Positions 1 through 8,354 of a DNA stretch of 40,520 bases are shown here, piece after piece (the stretch's first letter is position 1; each line of letters starts with the position of its first letter). This DNA is from Spirochaetales bacterium (GTDB lineage: Bacteria; Spirochaetota; Spirochaetia; DSM-27196; Alkalispirochaetaceae), in the NCBI GenBank assembly GCA_028282545.1, contig JANQHT010000041.1:1-40520 (forward strand), written 5' to 3'. Under the pieces are notes generated by a model that did no database searches, was not told the DNA's origin, and saw nothing but the letters and a program-made list of their open reading frames with translations. The translations under genes were made by a program, and so were the position numbers.

Positions 1-347
1 CACTGGAGAGCCCCTACGACGAAGGCGGGGCGGAGCTTCTCGACTGGTTCAGCAATATCGGGGATGTTCGCGGAACGACGCAAGACGAGGTACGGAAAAC
101 CTACATCGTCTCTCCCTACATCGGGTATGAACCGGAGAGTGAGGCGACCCTGCAGGAACTGATTCAACGGGAGATCCAGTTGAAAGAGGTTATCTCCATG
201 TACTTCAGCTCGCGGACCATAAACCAGCTCCAGGGCGTTCAAAACCGCCAGCGCGTAAAACGGGAGTTGCGTGAGGAGATAAACAAAATCATGATTAATG
301 ACGTTCGGGAGGTTGCATTCGATAGGTACGAATTCATTGACTTCTAG
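1..347 (+). CDS. fliL: FliL, flagellar basal body-associated protein (C-terminal part)
   Basis: The reading frame (codons from base 3) is open from the left edge to TAG at 345-347, so only about the last 114 residues are present. The tail has the FliL signature: a core with LKEVISMYFSSRT, then an Arg/Lys/Glu-rich helix, and the ending VAFDRYEFIDF. FliL is a single-pass inner-membrane protein around the stator units that supports motor torque. The position just before fliM is the usual spirochaete order (motA-motB-fliL-fliM). The N-terminal membrane anchor lies outside the window. Identity rests on the C-terminal pattern plus synteny. Confidence 0.88.
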   Translation, partial: LESPYDEGGAELLDWFSNIGDVRGTTQDEVRKTYIVSPYIGYEPESEATLQELIQREIQLKEVISMYFSSRTINQLQGVQNRQRVKRELREEINKIMINDVREVAFDRYEFIDF

Positions 348-413
348 ATTTTTCCTTGCATATGTGGTACATTTCGAGGCAAGATGATAGATGGGGGAGG
401 GTGAACACACAGC

Positions 414-1439
414 ATGAACGAGGTTCTCTCGCAGGACGAAATTGACCAGCTGTTAACGGCAATTTCTTCCGGCGACGTTGAGACCGAGGAGATCTCGCAG
501 CCCAGTGAAAATCGTAAGATCAAGATCTACGATTTCAAACGGCCGGACAAGTTCTCCAAGGAACAGATTCGAACCGTCTCGATCATGCATGAAACGTTTG
601 CCCGTCTCACCACGACATCCCTGAGTGCAAATCTTCGAAGCCTCGTCCAGGTCCACGTTGCAAGCGTCGACCAGCTCACGTACGAGGAGTTCATTCGCTC
701 CATTCCCAACCCAACGACCTTGGGGATCATCAATATGGATCCCCTCAAGGGGTCGGCAATCATGGAGATCGACCCGGCAATCACCTTCTCGATCATCGAT
801 CGCCTCTTCGGGGGCCAGGGTGAAAGCACAAAGGTAACCCGGGACCTCACCGATATCGAAACCACGGTCATGGAAGGCATCGTGGTTCGTATCCTCGGGA
901 ATATGCGCGAAGCCTGGAGCCAGGTTATCGACCTGCGGCCGCGCCTGGGACAGATCGAGACCAACCCTCAGTTCGCGGGTATCGTACCTCCAACGGAGAT
1001 GGTGGTTCTTGTCACGCTGGAGACCAAAATCGGTGACGTGGAAGGGATGATGAACTTCTGCATTCCCTACCTTACGATCGAACCGATAATCTCCAAGCTA
1101 TCCGCCCAGTACTGGTACTCCTCGGTGCGACGGGGAGCAACCACGGAGAACCTGACGATTCTCCGGGATCGGCTTTCGACCGTGGACGTACCGCTGGTCG
1201 TGGAAATCGGGTCTATGAACCTCACCGTTCGCGAAGTGTTGAGCCTCCAGGTGAATGACATCATTCGCCTGCAGGGTACACACGTGTCCGACGACATGGC
1301 GCTGCGCGTTGGAGACCGGCGCAAATTCTGGTGTCGGCCCGGGCAAATCGGCAGCAAACTCGCAGTTCAAATCACGTCGGTCATCGAAGAGATCGACACG
1401 GAAGAGTTCGAAGAACTCACGGAAGAAGAAGGAGAGTAG
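414..1439 (+). CDS. fliM: FliM, flagellar motor switch protein
   Basis: 341 residues, normal length for FliM. The N-terminus contains LSQDEIDQLL, the conserved EIDALL-type peptide that binds phosphorylated CheY. Residues about 45-230 match the CheC-like middle domain, including the conserved NPTTLG stretch near residue 98. Residues about 255-325 are the SpoA domain shared with FliN/FliY. FliM sits in the C-ring and links chemotaxis signalling to rotation reversal. ATG 414 is preceded by GGGGGAGG at 393-400, a strong but rather distant ribosome-binding site (13 bases). fliY follows after 3 bases. Confidence 0.97.
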   Translation: MNEVLSQDEIDQLLTAISSGDVETEEISQPSENRKIKIYDFKRPDKFSKEQIRTVSIMHETFARLTTTSLSANLRSLVQVHVASVDQLTYEEFIRSIPNPTTLGIINMDPLKGSAIMEIDPAITFSIIDRLFGGQGESTKVTRDLTDIETTVMEGIVVRILGNMREAWSQVIDLRPRLGQIETNPQFAGIVPPTEMVVLVTLETKIGDVEGMMNFCIPYLTIEPIISKLSAQYWYSSVRRGATTENLTILRDRLSTVDVPLVVEIGSMNLTVREVLSLQVNDIIRLQGTHVSDDMALRVGDRRKFWCRPGQIGSKLAVQITSVIEEIDTEEFEELTEEEGE

Positions 1440-1442
1440 GCT

Positions 1443-2558
1443 ATGAGTGATGGATCGCTCTCTCAAGACGAAATTGATGCTCTGCTCGCTGGGGCGGACG
1501 ACATAGACCTTGGAGAAAGCGCGGCCGCCAACCAGACGTCGGCGGCTCCCCCAACGGTGAATGCTCTCAAAGAAGCGTTGGAATCCACGGTCGATCAGCA
1601 GCAGTCAAACCTCGGAATGGTAACGAGCAAAAACGCCACCATGACGGTGGCGTCGGTCAAGGCCGGCGCGCCTTCCGGTCTGAGTGGAGACGTGGTTCGG
1701 GTCGCCTATAGCTTCGGAGATGACGGTAACCACTTCTACGTGATGGGGTCGGAAGACGCCGTACATATCGCCTCTGCATCTATGGGTATGGAAGGCGTCG
1801 AGTTGAACGATGCCGCGCTTCAGGCCATCCAGGAAGTGCTCTCTCAAATGTCCGGACCTGTGATCAACACGCTCAGCGACAAGACCGGGTCCACAATCAT
1901 GCCGACTCCGGCGGAAGCCGTTACGGTGGATGCCGGTGAAATTGGCCTGACGGACGACATCGTCACCGCCCAGTACACGCTCGAGATAGAGGGCGATGGA
2001 ACGGTCACCCTCTACGAGATATTCGACGCACCATTTGTTGCGAAACTCGGCGGCACGGAACCGGCGCCTGAGGCTGCGGCGGCATCGACAATGGGTGCCG
2101 GCGCCATGGGAGGCGGAATGGCCGGTATGGGCCAGATGCAGGGTATGGGACAGATGCCCGGTATGGGCATGGGAGCGCCTAACCCCGGTGCAATGCAAGG
2201 TATGGGTATGGCCCCCATGGGCGGCATGATGGGCGGCCAAGCAAACGTACAGTCGGTTCAGTTCCCGAGCCTCCAACAGCAAACGGCCGGGGCGGAATCG
2301 GGCAACATCGGTCTTCTCATGGACGTCTACATGGAGATGACCGTTGAGTTGGGGCGCACGCGCAAGCTCATCCGGGAGATCCTGGGCATGGGCGAAGGTA
2401 CGATTATCGAGTTGGACAAGCTGGCCGGTGAGCCGGTGGACATACTGGTGAACCACAAGCTGATCGCCAAGGGCGAGGTTGTGGTTATCGATGAAAACTT
2501 CGGGGTACGTGTCACTGAAATCGTATCGCCAATGGAGCGAGTGAGCGACATGACCTGA
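1443..2558 (+). CDS. fliY: FliY, flagellar motor switch protein (FliN-type) with Met/Gly-rich linker
   Basis: 371 residues. It begins with a second EIDALL-type peptide (LSQDEIDALL, residues 6-15). Residues about 55-205 resemble a CheC/CheX-like phosphatase-fold domain. Residues about 215-270 form a low-complexity linker of almost only Met, Gly, Ala, Pro and Gln. Residues about 285-365 are the SpoA/FliN domain (ELGRTRKLIREIL, then ILVNHKLIAKGEVVVI). This is the long FliY form of spirochaetes and Gram-positives rather than the short FliN. It forms the lower C-ring with FliM; CheY-P dephosphorylation is known for some FliY proteins and only inferred here. The overlap-style spacing to fliM (3 bases) indicates cotranscription. 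Confidence 0.93.
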   Translation: MSDGSLSQDEIDALLAGADDIDLGESAAANQTSAAPPTVNALKEALESTVDQQQSNLGMVTSKNATMTVASVKAGAPSGLSGDVVRVAYSFGDDGNHFYVMGSEDAVHIASASMGMEGVELNDAALQAIQEVLSQMSGPVINTLSDKTGSTIMPTPAEAVTVDAGEIGLTDDIVTAQYTLEIEGDGTVTLYEIFDAPFVAKLGGTEPAPEAAAASTMGAGAMGGGMAGMGQMQGMGQMPGMGMGAPNPGAMQGMGMAPMGGMMGGQANVQSVQFPSLQQQTAGAESGNIGLLMDVYMEMTVELGRTRKLIREILGMGEGTIIELDKLAGEPVDILVNHKLIAKGEVVVIDENFGVRVTEIVSPMERVSDMT

Positions 2559-2599
2559 TGTGAACAGACCCGTCCCGGGCGGCAGACCGGGGCGCAGTT

Positions 2600-3196
2600 T
2601 TGGGGAGGGGAAAACTGAAACGTTCACGATTGATAGTGCTGTGTCTGTGCGCGCTGGCGGTCCCGTTTGCGGTCGTCGCGCAGGAACAGGCGGTGCCACC
2701 GGCGGAGGAGGAGCTCTTCTTCGCCGACTCCAACTCAGAAGCGGTCGTGCCGTCCGACGGTGAACTGACCGCCTTTGGATTCTCCGATCTCATCCGGATG
2801 GTCGTCGTTCTCGTGGCCGTCGTAGGCGCGATCTACGGCGCCGTCGCGTTGATTAAACGATTCAATCGCGGCGCCGTGGAAGAGTCGTCGGCGATCCGCG
2901 TTCTGGCGTCCAAGACCATTGCAGGCGGCAAGTCGGTTCACGCCGTGCAGGTGGGGCAGAAGGTCTACCTTCTTGGTGCCGGCGACGCCACCATTGGCCT
3001 TATCGCGGAGGTATCCGACCGGGAGAGCGTGGATGAGCTGCAGCTCGCCCATTCCGCCGCTGAGGCGCCGGCCGGCGCCTCGCAAGGCGGCTTCGGAGCA
3101 AAACTCGCCGCGGTTTTCGGCGGATCGGCCGGTGACGGTTCCGGCGGCCTGGAGTTTCTCCAACGGCAGCGGGAACGCCTGCGGGGACTTCGATGA
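2600..3196 (+). CDS. fliO: FliO-like flagellar export protein
   Basis: About 198 residues in the fliO position directly before fliP. A signal-like hydrophobic stretch (residues 9-27, ending VVAQ) precedes an acidic periplasmic piece. A transmembrane helix follows at about residues 63-85 (MVVVLVAVVGAIYGAVALIKRF), then a cytoplasmic beta-rich region (IRVLASKTIAGGKSVHAVQVGQKVYLLG) typical of the FliO family. FliO helps assemble the FliP export-gate ring. The start is uncertain: TTG 2600 overlaps a GGGGAGGGG motif (2602-2610) that looks like the ribosome-binding site, so initiation may be at CTG 2615 or a nearby non-ATG codon. The stop overlaps the fliP start (ATGA). Confidence 0.85.
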   Translation: MGRGKLKRSRLIVLCLCALAVPFAVVAQEQAVPPAEEELFFADSNSEAVVPSDGELTAFGFSDLIRMVVVLVAVVGAIYGAVALIKRFNRGAVEESSAIRVLASKTIAGGKSVHAVQVGQKVYLLGAGDATIGLIAEVSDRESVDELQLAHSAAEAPAGASQGGFGAKLAAVFGGSAGDGSGGLEFLQRQRERLRGLR

Positions 3197-4011
3197 CGGC
3201 GTCTCGGCGCTCGGCGGCGGCGGTAGTGTTCCTCGTCGCGCTGGCGCTGGTCCCTGCTGCGCAGGCCCCCGCGCAGTCCGTGGCTACCGATGGGGGCAAC
3301 CCCATTGTCGGTGCCGAGGGCTTGCAGATTCCCTTTGTCGATATCCAGGTGAGAGAGCCCAACGGCGAGGGCGAGGTGGCCCTCTCGCTTCAGTTGCTGC
3401 TCATGCTCGGTGTCCTCAGTCTGGCGCCGTCGATTGTCATCATCATGACCTCGTTCCTGCGGATCGCCATCGTCCTCGATTTTATCCGGCGGGCGCTGTC
3501 GCTGCAGCAGGTCCCGCCGTCGCAGGTAATGATGGGGGTCGCCCTCTTCATCACGCTCTTTATCATGTGGCCGACCTTCGAAACGATCTACGAAGAGGCG
3601 TACCGGCCGTTGTCGGACGGTCGGATCGGCGTGGATGAGGCGTTCGAGCGGTTTGAGGGACCCATGCGGATCTTTATGTACCGGCAGATGAGAGCCGATC
3701 CGGACGGGGTCGCGCTCTTTATGAGGATGGCGGGTCTCTCCCGTCCCCGGACGCTGGCGGACGTGCCGACCTACGTGCTGATACCGTCGTTTATCCTCCA
3801 CGAACTGACGGTTGCCTTCAAGATCGGCATTTTGCTCTTTATACCCTTCATCATCATCGACATGGTGGTTGCTTCCACGTTGATGTCGATGGGCATGATC
3901 ATGCTTCCGCCAATCATGATTTCGTTGCCGTTCAAGTTGATCCTCTTTGTGCTTGTTGACGGTTGGAACCTCATCACGCAGCAGCTCGTTGCGAGCTTTG
4001 GAGTCTTCTGA
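3193..4011 (+). CDS. fliP: FliP, flagellar export gate protein
   Basis: 272 residues. There is a cleavable N-terminal signal-like segment (residues 11-28), then the FliP core with MTSFLRIAIVLDFIRRALSLQ near residue 90 and a conserved C-terminal block (LPPIMISLPFKLILFVLVDGW). FliP pentamerises in the inner membrane and forms the export gate with FliQ and FliR. ATG 3193 overlaps the fliO stop (ATGA) and the TGA at 4009-4011 shares its last base with the fliQ ATG, so translation is probably coupled. Confidence 0.97.
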   Translation: MTASRRSAAAVVFLVALALVPAAQAPAQSVATDGGNPIVGAEGLQIPFVDIQVREPNGEGEVALSLQLLLMLGVLSLAPSIVIIMTSFLRIAIVLDFIRRALSLQQVPPSQVMMGVALFITLFIMWPTFETIYEEAYRPLSDGRIGVDEAFERFEGPMRIFMYRQMRADPDGVALFMRMAGLSRPRTLADVPTYVLIPSFILHELTVAFKIGILLFIPFIIIDMVVASTLMSMGMIMLPPIMISLPFKLILFVLVDGWNLITQQLVASFGVF

Positions 4012-4280
4012 TGGACGTTGGAACCGCGATCAACATCTTCCGGAGCGGCGTTTTCCAGATTCTCATCGTGGCGGCACCGATTCTCCTGATCGGGATGACG
4101 GTCGGTCTGATCATCTCGATTTTCCAGGCGACGACCTCGATTCAGGAACAGACGCTCACATTTGTACCGAAAATCGCGGCGATCCTGCTGGCGCTTATGT
4201 TTTTCGGTCCATGGATGATCAGGATCCTGCAGCAGTACACGATCAACCTGATCTCACAGATACCACGGATGCTTGGTTAG
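4011..4280 (+). CDS. fliQ: FliQ, flagellar export gate protein
   Basis: 89 residues with two transmembrane helices: about 14-38 (FQILIVAAPILLIGMTVGLIIS) and about 52-72. Between them is the conserved loop FQATTSIQEQTLTFVPKI, diagnostic for FliQ. The frame stays open upstream to 3963, but ATG 4011 overlapping the fliP stop gives the family-typical N-terminus and is chosen as start. FliQ joins FliP and FliR in the export gate. Confidence 0.96.
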   Translation: MDVGTAINIFRSGVFQILIVAAPILLIGMTVGLIISIFQATTSIQEQTLTFVPKIAAILLALMFFGPWMIRILQQYTINLISQIPRMLG

Positions 4281-4293
4281 GGGGCGCGCACGA

Positions 4294-5094
4294 GTGATCG
4301 TTGAGCGGATCGCACAAAATGCACCGTTGTTTTTTCTCCTCTTTGTGCGTACCTACGTCTTTCTGCGGGTGGCACCGATGACCTCCTCTACCTCTATCCC
4401 GGGGATTGCCCGGGTGGCGATCGCATTCCTGGCCGCGTTCGCCGTCTTTCCATCGGTGGCCGCCCGGGGATACCCCGTTCCGTCCACGACGCTCCTGTTC
4501 GTCCTGATCGCCGTTGGTGAAGCGCTCATCGGGATCATTACGGCGCTCTTCCTGACGTTGATGTTCTCGGTGTTCCAGTTGGGGGGGCAGTTCTTTTCGC
4601 TCCAGATGGGTTTCGGCGCCTCCCAGGTCTTTGACCCCCTGGCGCAGGTCCAGATTCCCCTCATGGGCCAGTTCCTCAACATCATCGCCATGATGATCTT
4701 TGTCCTCTCCTCGGGCTTTCAGAAGATGTTCCTCTACGGTGTAGAGGGATCCTTCGCGGCCATGAGAGCCGGCGATATCGCCGGGGCGCACGCCGACCTC
4801 TTTTCCCTGGTGGTTTCGGGCCTGGGGGGGCTCTTCGAAAACGCCTTGATCCTGGCGTTCCCGATTTTGGGTACGCTCTTCCTGCTGCAGGTCACCATGG
4901 GGCTCTTCGGGAAGGCCGCTCCCCAGATGAACCTCCTCATGCTGGGGTTCCCCGCCGCGATCGGCGTCGCCTTCCTGGTCCTTTTTCTTGCGCTGCCCTT
5001 CCTGGTGCAAAGCTTTGAAGCGATCATTGACAGCTCCTTTGTTACGATCGCCACCTTTTTTGGAGACATGCTGCCCGCGGGAGGTGAGCTGTGA
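4294..5094 (+). CDS. fliR: FliR, flagellar export gate protein
   Basis: About 266 residues with five to six hydrophobic helices and FliR-typical patterns: GEALIGIITALFLTLMFSVF, then GGQFFSLQMGFGASQVFDPL. FliR completes the FliPQR gate and contacts FlhB. GTG 4294 lies 9 bases after AGGGGG (4279-4284) and is preferred. TTG 4273, overlapping the end of fliQ, would add seven residues (273 in total) and cannot be excluded. The stop overlaps the flhB start. Confidence 0.95.
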   Translation: MIVERIAQNAPLFFLLFVRTYVFLRVAPMTSSTSIPGIARVAIAFLAAFAVFPSVAARGYPVPSTTLLFVLIAVGEALIGIITALFLTLMFSVFQLGGQFFSLQMGFGASQVFDPLAQVQIPLMGQFLNIIAMMIFVLSSGFQKMFLYGVEGSFAAMRAGDIAGAHADLFSLVVSGLGGLFENALILAFPILGTLFLLQVTMGLFGKAAPQMNLLMLGFPAAIGVAFLVLFLALPFLVQSFEAIIDSSFVTIATFFGDMLPAGGEL

Positions 5095-6263
5095 GACGCG
5101 CGACGGCTCTCCGGCCCTTGTGGCGGCGCGGTGAAATTGAACGGGGGAGGTTCCTCGCCCAAGTTGCGCGCATCCACGTGCAGTGGTTTGCGGCGGAAGA
5201 CGAAGGGCGGACGGAAGATCCTACCGAACAGAAAGTCCGGAAGAGTCGTGAAGAGGGAAAGGTTGCAAAGAGTGCGGACGTCAGCAGCGCCATCGTGTTG
5301 CTCTTTTCCGTCGTTACCCTGGGGGTTCTGGGGCGATACCTCATGGCCAACATGATCGAAATGGTTCGGTTCTACCTGGGCCGCGCCGGTGAAGTCGATA
5401 CGACCACGACGGGAGTACTGGCGCCGGCGTTCTACTCCTACTTCGCGCGTCTGGTCCTGCCCGTGGCCGCCGTCGCCTTTGTGTCCGCGGTCGTCGGCAA
5501 CGTTGTGCAGTTTGGGTTTCTCTTTACCACCAAACCGCTCCAACCCGACTTCAATCGGGTGGCGCCGCGGTTCGGCAAGTGGGTGCAGCGATCGTTTCTT
5601 TCGACTGAGGCGCTCTACAACCTGTTCCGGTCGTTGGGCAAGGTTCTGCTTATCGGCGCCCTCGCGTTTTTTATTATTCGCGGCCGTTTTGCGCGGTTGA
5701 CGTCGCTCTCTCGGGCACCGTTCGCGTTGAGCGTGCGGTTTGTCGCGGAAAGCGTCTTTGTCCTGCTCGTTTCCGCTTCGATCGTTCTGCTTGTACTGAG
5801 TCTCTTCGACTACCTCTTCCAGCGGCGGCAGCACAGGGACCAGCTCAAGATGACCAAGCAGGAAGTCAAGGAAGAGCGGAAGCAGTACGAGGGAGATCCG
5901 CTGATCCGCAGTCGTCTGCGGCAGCGAATGCAGGAGATCATGACGCGGAACATGGTCCAGAACGTGCGCAACGCGGACGTGGTCGTCACAAACCCGACGC
6001 ACTTCGCGGTGGCGCTCGAGTATGACGCCGCGCGCATGTCGGCGCCCCAGGTCACGGCCAAGGGGCAGGATGCAATTGCCCAGCGTATTCGCGGCATCGC
6101 GGCCGACAACGAGGTGCCGACGATTGAAAACAAACCGCTCGCCCGCGCGCTCTACGCGGAAGTAGAGGTTGGCGAAGTAATCCCGGAGAAGTTCTACGAA
6201 GCGATGGTCATCGTACTCCGAGAGGTATACCGAATGACCGGCAAGAAGGTGATATATGGCTGA
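5091..6263 (+). CDS. flhB: FlhB, flagellar export substrate-specificity switch
   Basis: 390 residues. An N-terminal cytoplasmic segment with EDPTEQKVRKSREEGKVAKS precedes four membrane helices (about 65-250) and a C-terminal cytoplasmic domain. That domain carries the autocleavage motif NPTH at residues 301-304, with cleavage between N and P. FlhB switches export from rod/hook to filament substrates. GTG 5091 overlaps the fliR stop (GTGA). This start leaves roughly 35 residues before the conserved segment, slightly longer than usual, so an internal start is possible. The end overlaps flhA by 8 bases. Confidence 0.97.
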   Translation: MRRATALRPLWRRGEIERGRFLAQVARIHVQWFAAEDEGRTEDPTEQKVRKSREEGKVAKSADVSSAIVLLFSVVTLGVLGRYLMANMIEMVRFYLGRAGEVDTTTTGVLAPAFYSYFARLVLPVAAVAFVSAVVGNVVQFGFLFTTKPLQPDFNRVAPRFGKWVQRSFLSTEALYNLFRSLGKVLLIGALAFFIIRGRFARLTSLSRAPFALSVRFVAESVFVLLVSASIVLLVLSLFDYLFQRRQHRDQLKMTKQEVKEERKQYEGDPLIRSRLRQRMQEIMTRNMVQNVRNADVVVTNPTHFAVALEYDAARMSAPQVTAKGQDAIAQRIRGIAADNEVPTIENKPLARALYAEVEVGEVIPEKFYEAMVIVLREVYRMTGKKVIYG

Positions 6264-8352
6264 TACACAGCAAGTACAGGGATTCGGGCTGCAGTCCGTA
6301 CTGCAACACCGCAGCGATGCGTTCGTGGCGGCGGGCGTAATAGTCGTCATCGCCATGTTGATCATTCCGCTGCCGACGGTGCTGCTCGACACGCTCATGG
6401 CGTTCAACCTTATGGTTAGCGTCGTGACGATCCTGATCGTCCTCTATAACAAGGAGGCGCTGGACTTCTCGATCTTCCCGACACTCCTCCTGGTAACGAC
6501 CGTGTTCGGACTGGCCCTCAACGTCTCCTCGACGCGACTCATCCTCGCCCAGGGCGCCGAGTTCGATGGAAGGATCGTTCGCGCCTTCGCCCGCTTCGTC
6601 GTCGGTACCGAAGGTGCAGAGGGACTCGTGATCGGGATCATCATCTTCGTAATTCTGATCGCGGTACAGTTCATCGTCATCACCAAGGGAGCCACCCGCG
6701 TGGCCGAGGTCGCCGCCCGCTTCACGCTCGACTCGCTGCCGGGCAAACAGATGGCGATCGAGGCGGAGTACAACAGCGGCGCCCTCTCAGAAGAGCAGAT
6801 GACGAAGAAGAAGGTCGCCTTGGAACGGGAGGTCGACTTCTACGGTGCCATGGACGGTGCCAGCAAGTTTGTTTCGGGCAACGTCAAGGTCGGCATCCTC
6901 ATCACCGTGGTCAACATCGTGGGTGGCCTGATCGTCGGCACCACCATCCACGGGGAGACGCTCAACGCCGCGCTCTATACGTACGTCTCTCTGACCGTCG
7001 GTGACGGACTGGTTACACAGTTTCCCGCTCTCTTCGTTTCGACCGCCACCGGCCTGATCGTTACGAGAGCGATCTCCGACGGCACCTTCGGCGAGGACGC
7101 CGCGGACCAGTTCTCGCGGCAGTCCCGTGTGTATTGGATCGCCGCGGCGTTCCTCTTTATGCTGGCGGTCCTGCCCGGGTTTCCGTGGTACGTCCTCATC
7201 CCCCTGGGGCTCCTTTCTGCGTTTACCGCCTATAGGCTTCAGCGGCGTGATCAGCGCGTTGCAGCAGAGGCGGCCCGCGAGAAGGACAAAGAGACGCAGG
7301 CGCCCAAGGCGGCGGAGATTACCCACGTGGCACCGCTCGACCCCATGTCGATGGAACTCGGGTACGGATTGATACCCCTGGTTGACAAGGACAAGGGGGC
7401 CGAACTCCTCGATCGCATCACAAGTATCCGGCGCGAGACCGCGCTTGAACTGGGTCTCGTCGTTCCGCGCATTCGAATCATCGACAACATGCGCCTGGGG
7501 CCCAATGAGTACAGTCTGAAGATACGGGGCGTCGAAGTGGGGCGCGGGCAGATCAGGATGGGCCATTACCTCAGCATCAACCCCGGGGGTGTCCGGGAAG
7601 AGATCCCCGGTGAATCGGCCAGGGACCCCGCCTTTGGATTGCCCGCGCTCTGGATCACCGAGGAGGTGAGGGAACGGGCGGAACGCGCCGGCTACACCGT
7701 GGTCGATCCACCCTCGATTATCGCCACCCACCTGACCGAGGTGATCAAGCGTCACGCCGACGAGGTCCTGGGGCGGCAGGACGTACGGCAGCTTCTGGAC
7801 CAGCTGCGCTCCGACTACCCGGCGGTGGTGGAAGAGGTCCAGGCGAGTCTCGGCCTTGGCGAAATTCAGAAGGTCCTCCAGAACCTGCTCCGCGAGCAGG
7901 TTTCGATTCGCAACCAGGTGGTGATCCTTGAGGCGCTCGCGGATCACGCTACCGTTACGAAAGACACTTCCTTTCTCACGGAGAAGGCGCGGCAGGCGCT
8001 GGGCAGACAGATCTGCCTGCAGTACGCCGACGAGGATCGAACGCTGCGGGTGGCCACCGTGGAACCCAATCTGGAGCAGGAGATCGTGGAGAGCCGCCTG
8101 GAGACCACCAACGGTATCGTCGCGGCCCTCCCCCCGGAACGACAACGGGTGTGGATAACCGCCGTCGGCGGCGCGCTCGAGACAGCCTCTGAACAGGGGG
8201 TTGTACCGGTCGTGTTGACTTCCGAGGCCGCCCGGGCGCTCGTCAAACAGAGCACCTCTCGAGATTATCGCGATCTGGTTGTCCTTTCGATCCCCGAGAT
8301 CGCGTCCGATGTACGCGTCGAGTCGATCGGCGAAATTCGAGTCGAGGAGTAG
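6256..8352 (+). CDS. flhA: FlhA, flagellar export gate protein
   Basis: 698 residues, the standard FlhA length. The N-terminal half has about eight membrane helices and the FHIPEP-type signature (LDFSIFPTLLLVTTVFGLAL, near residues 72-91). It is followed by the conserved cytoplasmic loop ending FTLDSLPGKQMAIEAE. The C-terminal half (from about residue 345) is the soluble docking domain that forms the nonameric ring. It acts as the proton-driven export engine for the chaperone-substrate complexes. ATG 6256 overlaps flhB by 8 bases and flhF follows almost directly. Confidence 0.98.
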   Translation: MADTQQVQGFGLQSVLQHRSDAFVAAGVIVVIAMLIIPLPTVLLDTLMAFNLMVSVVTILIVLYNKEALDFSIFPTLLLVTTVFGLALNVSSTRLILAQGAEFDGRIVRAFARFVVGTEGAEGLVIGIIIFVILIAVQFIVITKGATRVAEVAARFTLDSLPGKQMAIEAEYNSGALSEEQMTKKKVALEREVDFYGAMDGASKFVSGNVKVGILITVVNIVGGLIVGTTIHGETLNAALYTYVSLTVGDGLVTQFPALFVSTATGLIVTRAISDGTFGEDAADQFSRQSRVYWIAAAFLFMLAVLPGFPWYVLIPLGLLSAFTAYRLQRRDQRVAAEAAREKDKETQAPKAAEITHVAPLDPMSMELGYGLIPLVDKDKGAELLDRITSIRRETALELGLVVPRIRIIDNMRLGPNEYSLKIRGVEVGRGQIRMGHYLSINPGGVREEIPGESARDPAFGLPALWITEEVRERAERAGYTVVDPPSIIATHLTEVIKRHADEVLGRQDVRQLLDQLRSDYPAVVEEVQASLGLGEIQKVLQNLLREQVSIRNQVVILEALADHATVTKDTSFLTEKARQALGRQICLQYADEDRTLRVATVEPNLEQEIVESRLETTNGIVAALPPERQRVWITAVGGALETASEQGVVPVVLTSEAARALVKQSTSRDYRDLVVLSIPEIASDVRVESIGEIRVEE

Positions 8353-8354
8353 TG

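Noticed and set aside
4734..6407. Long minus-strand open frame (557 codons) opposite flhB
   Set aside because: Low-complexity Arg/His/Gln-rich translation without any family pattern; it is the antisense shadow of fliR, flhB and flhA in a GC-rich genome.
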